Positions 56,188 through 64,000 of a stretch of 64,000 nt of DNA are shown piece after piece. Every line of letters starts with the position of its first letter. Within the stretch, counting starts at the first letter, position 1. The notes beneath the pieces were generated by a model. That model ran no database searches, was not told the origin of the DNA, and was given only the letters and a program-made list of their open reading frames with translations. The DNA is from Aplectana chamaeleonis (Eukaryota; Nematoda; Chromadorea; Rhabditida; Cosmocercidae). The stretch is taken from assembly GCA_029168955.1 (NCBI GenBank), contig JAPDOI010000380.1, positions 521,001 to 585,000 on the forward strand, given 5' to 3'. Both the position numbers and the translations under genes were made by a program.

Positions 56188-57288
56188 GACCACTACCCCA
56201 CAGTGAAACTCGCTGTCGCGGAGACGTTGTACATAAGTGACGAGGAGTGCTAAGCAGAGAAAACCGTGCCGCGCTACGGTGGCGACCGCTGCGCATTCAG
56301 AGCGCGAGAGCTGACAAGAGAGGGACCATTACCCGCCCTACCATTCCAGATGAAATTAGGTTCTCTAGATCTGAAGTGAGTTGTGAGCTTTTTCAAATAG
56401 ATTTCTATAACAAGATGGCATTACACCTGCCGTAACCTACAGGAGTCTTCCAATATAGGAAAAACGGACTTCGTATTCGTGTTCAGCACCCCCAAATAAT
56501 AATCCTTGACAAGTTCAGAGCTTAAAATTCTGACCTTTAGACTCCCAAAAGTGGTCTTGAGTTGACCTCTGCGTGAGGCTGCTAAGGTGGAAATTTTTTT
56601 GTCCAACGTCTAGGGGGGTTATCTAGGACGCTGAACACGAACTTGTGGTTTTTTTTATATTCAACTGCATTATTGTAGGTTACGATGGGGAATGGTATTT
56701 TAGCTGCTACAACCTAGAGTAGCTCTCCAAAAAAAGAGCTTTTTTTGAGAAACTCTGTGTTTGTGGCATTCGCGTCAGATCAGCCAAATTTTTTTGAGGC
56801 TTTGAGCTCCCAATCAATATTCGAGTTTTCCGTCCGCGCTCACTCCGACCTGACTCCTCACACGACTTCTCTTGTAATGTTCTGCACACAGCTTGTATCA
56901 GCTCATCTAGTAAAGTCCGGTTCAGTGATGTTTCCCTCCTCAATTAGTAGGCTTGTGTGATTTTAATGATTGTTCGAAAGTCCACTTCATTCGTTGTTCT
57001 CTTTGTTGAAACTCTTCGTTTTGAACATTCCGTGCACTACTACCCTATGTGCCCGTAGCTATGAACTTGTTAGAAGTCCAATTATTTTCACAGTAAAATA
57101 CCATCCGCGGGGATCAGACTTTCACGACTGAAACGCTTGATGTTCTTACAAAAAAGCTCTCGCACGATGAAATGGCTAATCCTCTACACTCAACGAGATG
57201 AAAACGAGTATTTTACAAGATTAAAAAAAACTGCGAGTGCGGCATGGTTTCGAGCCCGAGACCTCATTCGTCGCTGCAACACCCACTG
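56188..57288. other. non-coding, nothing recognised
   Basis: No gene or repeat is identified. Confidence 0.4.
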
Positions 57289-57430
57289 TTAGGGGTCGTT
57301 TACACTTCCGCCGCCGAGCGGCGCGGCCAAGTGCATTCCTACAATATCGATCGGCGGCGCCGCGTGATCAATAAAATAGGATTGCATTGTGCCGCGCCGC
57401 CCCGCGGCGGTAGCATAAACGACCCCTTAC
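57289..57430. mobile_element. MITE with ends AGGGGTCGTTTA
   Basis: Ends TTAGGGGTCGTTTAC and ATAAACGACCCCTTA are inverted; inner GCCGCCGAGCGGCGCGGC pairs with GCCGCGCCGCCCCGCGGC. Confidence 0.75.
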
Positions 57431-59242
57431 GGCGCCAACCGGTCACGTCACGACTAAAGTGGTTCTGAATTCGTATATGACGGCGCGCAGCCTCGTTCAT
57501 CATAGCAACATACTCCGGCGTTACAAAACACAATGGGATGATTCCTGGAGTGGAAATCACATCGGTGTATCTCAGCACGCGACCAAGACTAATGGATTAC
57601 ACGTTATGATGCGTCTACGAGTGAAGCGCTTAAAACGCATATACCTCCATCCAGAGAAACGTTTTGCAGCTGCAAAGGGAAAATTCGAATTCTACGTCAA
57701 AGCTTGATTCTAGAAATGCAACTTTAATTCGGAATGGCCAGGGCATGTAATGACCCTTCCCTTGTGAGCGAGCCTCGCGGCGAGCTTACAGCTGCAACCG
57801 CGACGTCGCGCTTTGGATACAGGGGTCTGCAGAGTTAAACCGACCGGCGACTGGTCGCCGAGAGTTAGCATTGACGCGGCGATAAAATGTTTCTAAACAT
57901 GGTTGTAGCCGCGTCGGTTGCCGCTTGTTTTCAGCGACGAGTCTTCGCAGCGTCGAAACACTCTGCGGTGCCCCCTCGTCGCCGAATGTAGTTGATAATG
58001 CATCACGCAGAGCTGTTCGTCGCTGCGAGCAACGCCGCGACTCCAACTCTGCAGACCCTTTGTGGTTTCGACCATTCTTGTCGCTGTCGCTGCCGTACCA
58101 CCGTAGTTTTTTCTAACTTGTTCTTGTTTCTTTGTTAATATTTGCCCACTAAGCCTCTGTAGAAGTTTTTCTTTCGCCTATTTAACCGTTCATTTGATTA
58201 TATCATTCATGATTTTTTTCATCATTGCATCACACGGCTTCTTAATTATTTTGTTGTTATCACCACGCTTTATTTTATGAAACTGTATCAATTCATATGA
58301 TATCTCAACAGACCTACATAAGCATTTTTGCTGGTATATCATTTAGTTGTGGGGTGCACAAAATGTGTTTCTACTGCGAGCAAGATTTTTTCCGTACAGT
58401 GCGTTGATGTCAGAGACTTCAGTCAGCATAATTTAGTTTCCGATCATCCGCAAATTTCCATTCTCGAACCTTACCGCACGCCAAGCCTTGCAGCTTGTAC
58501 GCCCCTATCTAACTTACGGCGTCGTAGAGATAAGAGACGCTAAGACAGAAATATAATTTGGCGGCGTACCATGCCCACCTCTCACTCTGGGGAGCGACGC
58601 CTCTCTAAAGGCCTCTTATCCGCAACACCCATCGCCAAAAAGAAATACAATATAAATCACGAAGAAAAAAGTAGGAAAAATCAAAACTCAACTCATCTAT
58701 CAGCTGTCCAAAAGCAACTGGATACAAAGTGTGTTGACCGCTAGCGCATTACCGCCTTTTTCCGTTTAGGTGGACTGTTTTAAAGGTCCAAAACTCGGAA
58801 ATTCGCTGTTTTCGTGTGTACCTCCATTCAAAGACGTTACTGATCCCTTGACTCTTCACTTCAGACTGAATTTCAGACAGTTGCTGCTTTCATACTCAGT
58901 GTAGGATAAGTCGTTGTGGGCCCGGCACAATGCAACTTTGTCACAGCTCTATCATTATCCAGCTGCAAGCTGCAACACCGGTTGTCCGCAAGTGCTGACC
59001 GGACTTCGACTCCGATTTGGCTAGTACTAGTCGATCGACGTTATCCTCTTGATAGCTGACAGGCACGACTTTTTTCTTAACATCAGAGATGTCGTGCTTG
59101 GCTATCCAGGCGTGAAATAGCCATATATATTTCTTAGTGTCAGCAGCAGGACATACAAGCGTGTACATCGCTGGCGGTTGAGGTATCAGCGTTATTGTCA
59201 CACAGAAAAGTTAGCTAGGAAGAGGCTGGGACAGTTAGACTC
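57431..59242. other. non-coding, nothing recognised
   Basis: No gene is recognised. 57780-58090 is rich in CGCGRCG words but forms no clear structure. Confidence 0.4.
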
Positions 59243-59405
59243 TGGCAAACCACTAGTGGTCTGTGGATTTCGATTATCACCAGAAGCGGAGAGGTGAGCC
59301 TCCGCGAAATATAACTAGAGATAAGGAGGTTTTGACGAAAAAGCCAACTCTTGGCGCTGTGAAAATCGAAAACAGGAGCTCACTTGGAATGAACCAGAGC
59401 CTAAA
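59243..59405 (+). mobile_element. 165-bp foldback element, copy 2
   Basis: CTCTGG at the left and CCAGAG at the right are inverted; interior GGATTTCGATTATCACC, TATAACTAGAGATAAGGAGG and TCACTTGGAATGAA match 35605-35770. Confidence 0.65.
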
Positions 59406-60050
59406 TGTCTACTGAAATTTTTACGCCACCTTGGTATTTCCTATTGAGGGAGGTCCCCTACGGGCGTTGGGGAATGTCTGTTCTTTTTTACATTTGGTTG
59501 GCACACGCGGCCAATGTGTTCCTAAATCGTAGAAACTGGAAAAGAAATTTTACAGTGTAGTTCATCAAGAGTTGTACATCTGCATATCAATCAGAAGCAT
59601 CCGATTGCAAATTAATATGCGTGCAACTTATTTTAGTACAACTGTTCTCGCTCAACCGGTGGTTAAGGTGCTGCTTTGAGATACATGAACACTGATCTCT
59701 AACAACCCTGTGCTCAAATTTATAGACGACAAATACATGGATTGTGAAGTGCACTGTATTAGTCTTCCACGATTCCTAGTGAGTTTGAACAGTCATTGAG
59801 GCACCCCGCTCGTGATGCTCGTGATAGCACTATCCGTTGTCTACAGGATGTTGTTCAGATAAGACTGAACCATCGCTGTCCTGCAGGCTCGTCTACGCCC
59901 TGCTGTTCAAGAGTGGGGGCCTTCTACTCAACTCAGAAATTTTGAATATTTCGCGCGTCACTTCATTCTCGCCTGCTGATTGTTTCAGCGCACTTATTTC
60001 ATATGGTGAATGCAGCGTTAACGATAATCTTCGCAGTGACTGACGTCCAC
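59406..60050. other. non-coding, nothing recognised
   Basis: No gene is seen. Confidence 0.4.
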
Positions 60051-60541
60051 TTAAAGGCAGTGTCCACGATAAAAACCATGTCTGTTTTTTTGGTGGAGAT
60101 CGGCAGCTTCGGGGCCTAGCGCGACCCTAACGTTGAAAAAACTAAGAAAAATGAGCTCGGAACGGTCCCCTACGGGCCCAAAGTTGGACACCCGTCAGCT
60201 CGTCACTCCCATATGCACTTTCCACGCTCGCTGACGCGAATAAATGAATGCTCGAGATTGTGAGATGAGCGATAGTTTCCGATCGATAGCCCCGTTCTTC
60301 CCTTCATTCCGAACTTCTCTTTACTCAGGTCAGCTCGCATACATTGGCTGCAAAAGACGGAAGTTACAAGGCCCCGGAAAACTCGTCCACCATGTTTCCT
60401 TTGCTCAATCTTTGAGGGATCATAACTCCGTTCCCAGAAGATTTTGTACGCTTCCAAAAACATCATTGGAATCAGCATGAGACCGTCTTCAAGATAGGCG
60501 GAAAAGCAGAAAAACGATTCTTATCGTGAACACTGCCTTTA
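60051..60541 (+). mobile_element. TTAA-type element, copy 4 (first of three abutting)
   Basis: TTAAAGGCAGTGTCCACGAT at the left and ATCGTGAACACTGCCTTTAA at the right; interior as in 7951-8438. Confidence 0.82.
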
Positions 60542-60993
60542 AAGGCAGTGTTCACGATAAATCTCGCTTTTGAAGTCTCGGTGTGAAACACTAAGTTGGT
60601 AGGTGCTGTAGAGGATAGGTTCGAAAAAAAAATAACGAAAACTGGCCAGAAATGAATACAAACGGCTTTGAAAGCTCTTTCAGTGCGCCTACCAATCCCG
60701 GTCCGCCCCCCAATCGAACGAGCTTGTGGCGCCGCACACTTTTCGATGGTAAATTGCCAAGCCACTGCCGTAGTTAGCATTATCGATTCGCGCAGATTTC
60801 GCGATTAGCGCGCGCTTGCCGAAATCAGCAGGGCCCATGATTCTCGTCCACGCCCTGAATTTAGAAACCGTTATTTTGACTTATTCTGGACGTTTCTCTT
60901 CCCTGTTTCTTCACTATTAGTTACCTCACGACCAAGCAATCCCATTTGTGGGTCGAACTCGAGTACGATATTCATCGTGAACACTGCCTTTAA
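60539..60993 (+). mobile_element. TTAA-type element, copy 5 (second of three abutting)
   Basis: TTTAAAGGCAGTGTTCACGA at the left and TCGTGAACACTGCCTTTAAA at the right. The interior differs from copies 2-4. Confidence 0.82.
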
Positions 60994-61480
60994 AGGCACA
61001 GGACACCCAAGAAATTAATTTTCAGTTTTCATGCTTATATTGGAGAGAGTCACACGCTGATCACAGTGGTATCTCTAAAATCGTCCAAGACCCCTTTGAA
61101 CAGAGTTATGGCTCTTCAAAGATGCCTCGATTTTGAGGGTGAAGAATTGGTGGACGAGTTGTCTCAGGCCTGTATTTCTCTCCATTCGCAATCGTCGCGC
61201 AAGGGCGAGCCAGCATAAGGAGATAGCCCAGCAATGTACTTAAGAACGACGAATTATTGGAATTCATCCATCCATCGAGCCACTATCTAGTCCGGAAATC
61301 TGTTAGAGGTCGGGCCTGTGGTGGTGAGCGAAGGGGGTCGGGCCTGTGGTGGTCGTATATATCTCGCTTATTTGGAGGAATTGAGATCTTGCATTTGGCC
61401 CGTGTTATGCAGGAGGGGTCTCCTACACAAATACTTGAAAATCTCAAAATTCATATCTGAGGGTGTACTGTGCCTTTAAG
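60991..61480 (+). mobile_element. related element with ends AAAGGCACAGGACACCC (third abutting)
   Basis: Left TAAAGGCACAGGACACCC, right GGGTGTACTGTGCCTTTA. A separate subfamily with the same TTTAAA junction. Confidence 0.72.
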
Positions 61481-62404
61481 GAGCGTTGTAAGTGGTGGAA
61501 GTATGCTATAGTGTGCGATGGAAGCACGGCTCCGAAGAAAATCAAATTTGCTCGAAATTTCTACAGCGGTGCAGAAACTTGCATTGCGACTGTCAGTGCC
61601 GGCACGTTGTCAGACCGCTCGAGCGGATCGGCTAGTGCTCCGATGTTTGTGCAGTGCAGCAGACGAGATGGTTGGGTAGTGAGTTCAAAGATATTGACGG
61701 AGGCACTGAAGTCCTGCATCTAGGCAGTCCCAGAACCAAGAACCACGTTCACCTTCGTGTATCTTAACTTTTCCGTAACGCCATTGCGGAAGTGCTTCAA
61801 TTTGACAATCGCCTTACGGAGATTGTCGTCGCCAATGAAAAGTAGCGCATTCATTTTTTTCGGTGTATGCCCCGCAGACAGGCTGTTTGAAACGAGTGAA
61901 AGACGGTATCTGACTGATGCTCGATAGTAAGACCTTCGAGGTACCGCCAGAAGATATGACTGTTGATGCATAAGACATGAACGGTTGCATGCAATGAACC
62001 TCAAAACTTTTGGTTTTCGATAAAAACTCGTAGACCGTTTGTATCGTCATGTGTGTACTGTTCTTTTTACAGCATCTTTCGGTTTGCACCGGTTTTTATC
62101 ACTTTTTTAGAAAAAAATAAAGAGAAGCCTATCTAGAAGAGCTCCCAAATGCTAAACGGAGTTTTTGAAAACGGCCTTTTTGAGGGTTGTTGGAAATATT
62201 GAAACGATTCCAGGTTTATATATTATCGAAAAAAAGCCATTTGCTTCATTATTCCGTTTGAAGTTGTCAATCTCAAATTATGAGTGCTTCTAGAAAATTC
62301 TCGTCGTGTACATACTTTACCGACTTTTCTCAAGCAATAATTAGAATCGATCGGTAACTTAATTTCGAAAAAAATCTTTTATCTTCTTCTTCAACGTTTC
62401 TCCC
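61481..62404. other. non-coding, nothing recognised
   Basis: No gene is recognised. Confidence 0.4.
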
Positions 62405-62640
62405 GCTTCAAAGCGCAGTCCGACTCCCTGGTACGCTGGCGCATCTTCCCCATGCAAGGTGCACCCCGGCAGGCCTCAAATCATCATGCAGCAAATCGAG
62501 CCAACGTTTTTTCGGTCGTCCTTCTAGTTGGATTTCCAGGCACATCCGAGTTTAGGACAGCTTTGCAGACGGTATCGTCTTTGGCTTGCAGAACGTGCCT
62601 ACCACAGCAGTCGGGCTTCGTGGAGCTTTTCAGCGGTTGA
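62405..62640 (-). pseudogene. RTE-like C-terminal relic
   Basis: In the best minus-strand frame LEGRPKKRWLDLLHDDLR is preceded by a HVLRA-like and followed by a WR-less tail: the RTE/CR1 C-terminal block 'GRPKkRWlD.l..Dl'. Stops lie on both sides. It is too short for a secure subfamily. Confidence 0.55.
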
Positions 62641-63089
62641 AGCAACGACAAAACGCTGGCCGACGTTATCTTTTTTGATGTGGTCTGAGACAGCATTTTA
62701 GTCTCTATTATATCAGGCTCAGAAAGCAATGTATTGCAAGTGTGTCGATCGAAGAGGCCACGAACAGCGCAGACGTGCTCTTTCTAGTCATAACGGTTAG
62801 ATTTTTACACACGACTCGCATGATGCAGATGCTTAGCTTCAACCGGGCTGCCTTCAGCCAAACGGCTAACTTTTACTTTGGCCTAAGGCGATTCGCCTAG
62901 CGTTTGTCAATTTGGGGAAAGCGTTTCGAGTTCGGCTTGGAGTGATTTGGTTCGTTTTGCGACCACATGGTGTTCCAGAGCAGCTCACCTCAGAACTTTC
63001 GAATTCAGGTTGAACCCCAAAGACTTTTCTCCTTAAAGCTGTCTCGAAACGCTGTGCGTGAGTATTTGATATGATCTATACTTTGACCG

Positions 63090-63240
63090 AATCGAATAAT
63101 TACAAAAAATCAATCGGCTGAAAAAGTCGACTTCGAATTATTCGAAAAGCTGATCATGCGAAAGAGACGAATTCCCGAATGATTCGAAAAATTGAACAAT
63201 CGAAAAAGGCCATTTTTTGAATTATTCGGAAAACCGAATA
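63090..63240 (+). repeat. TCGAAAA/GATCATTCG satellite, array 3 (diverged)
   Basis: The start (GACCGAATCGAATAATTAC, AAAAAGTCGACTTCGA) parallels the start of the array at 46195. Confidence 0.65.
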
Positions 63241-63787
63241 TACGCAAAAGGCCGCTTGTTTCCCAAAAGTGCCTCAATAGATAAGTTCATGCTTTTTTTT
63301 TGAAGATGACTAACTATCAAATGTTCAAAGTCTCGGGGTCACGTCATGCAGGAGACGGACGCTGTGCAAAATGTGATCGACTTACGCTTTCCAGAGGGCC
63401 GGGTAGATATCAGGCGAATTCTGAAACGGTGCTTCACAATCTTTCCATTTATCATTCGCGTCCTTTATCGATTTTCTTACGAATCTGAAATTGTACATGA
63501 TCGAGAGACATGAGAAGCCTTTAATGTGTAATAAGAAAATTAAGAAAATGAAAATAAACAACAATTTTTTGTCCACATATCTGAGAGAAATGATCATGAT
63601 ATCAAGAGAGGCCGCTTTGGAATCACAGTGAATTTCCGCATTTTTTCGTTAGATCGAATTTCATATTTGCCCTGATTAACACAGCCCTTGCTTAATAGTG
63701 CCCCTTATAGCCTCAGACGTTAATGGGGATTTTCCCGAGCACGACGACGAAACTTTCCTCGAAACAACTGGGGAACTTCCCCCTAAT

Positions 63788-64000
63788 TAAAGGTAGGGTT
63801 TACGATGACCTTCGTCCCTGAGTTTTTCACATAAAACAATGCGTTGGCCACCAACGGTTACCAAAGAAGCGGCGAGAAACGCACTAAAACGTTGTATTTC
63901 AGTGACATTATTTTCTGGCCTGGACTAGTTGTCCGGTTGGATGAACATGTTCACGGTGGTTGTCACCGGTGGGAAATTGGGTCAATCGGAAATGGAAGAA
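63788..64000 (+). mobile_element. possible left end of another TTAA-type element, cut by the window
   Basis: TTAAAGGTAGGGTTTACGATG resembles the family end. The right end is not in the window. Confidence 0.35.

Noticed and set aside
57245..57275. tRNA T-arm-like GGTTTCGAGCCC
   Set aside because: No acceptor, D or anticodon arm upstream.

Overview
Organism. The window looks like germline DNA of a nematode, most likely a strongylid (clade V). The basis is a complete 18S gene with nematode-type variable regions, a 5.8S gene and ITS2 that read like strongylid ones from memory, short introns, and a probable trans-splice acceptor directly before the ATG of the one host-like gene. No similarity search was possible, so the species is not assigned.

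Layout. 1-15.7 kb is gene-poor and built from non-autonomous DNA elements (hairpin and terminal-inverted-repeat elements), one roughly 1-kb palindrome, and relics of a Jockey/CR1-like retrotransposon (about 2.6-3.5 kb) and of LTR-retrotransposon gag genes (6.3-7.5 kb and 12.1-12.4 kb). 15.6-36 kb is an rDNA neighbourhood. An intact transcription unit (18S 27755-29510, ITS1, 5.8S, ITS2, 28S 5' part to 32704) lies downstream of the 3' part of another 28S gene (24925-about 26055). Both 28S parts end at the same point, inside CTGACGCGCAT, which is the region used by R4-type retrotransposons. An R4-like element with Myb-like, reverse transcriptase, CCHC and restriction-like endonuclease regions occupies about 17.6-24.9 kb. 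Its N-terminal region is split by an RTE element on the opposite strand, and its main reading frame is cut by one TAG.

Around this unit are several diverged, rRNA-like pieces: three segments resembling the first 60-70 nt of 18S (15752, 16786, 33436), a 28S 3'-end-like piece (16587), and a hairpin module found both just upstream of true 18S and directly at the 28S break (27497 and 32705). From 33.6 to 35.6 kb there is a tandem array of about 207-bp units rich in short hairpins, whose tail carries an R4-like 3' end. A small spliced gene for a 113-residue coiled-coil-like protein lies between an 18S-5'-like and a 28S-3'-like piece.

36-64 kb is again repeat-dominated: minisatellites with 42-bp units, a nearly intact RTE element (37907-41096) with a 14-bp target duplication inside one arm of an older palindrome, nested inverted-repeat elements at 45-46 kb, a satellite based on TCGAAAAGTCGATCATTCG, further retrotransposon relics, and a family of elements with ends AGGCAGTGTTCACGATAAA at TTAA-like sites. 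Three such elements abut at 60.05-61.48 kb. Apart from rRNA and the small spliced gene, nearly all coding potential is retrotransposon-derived and mostly broken.
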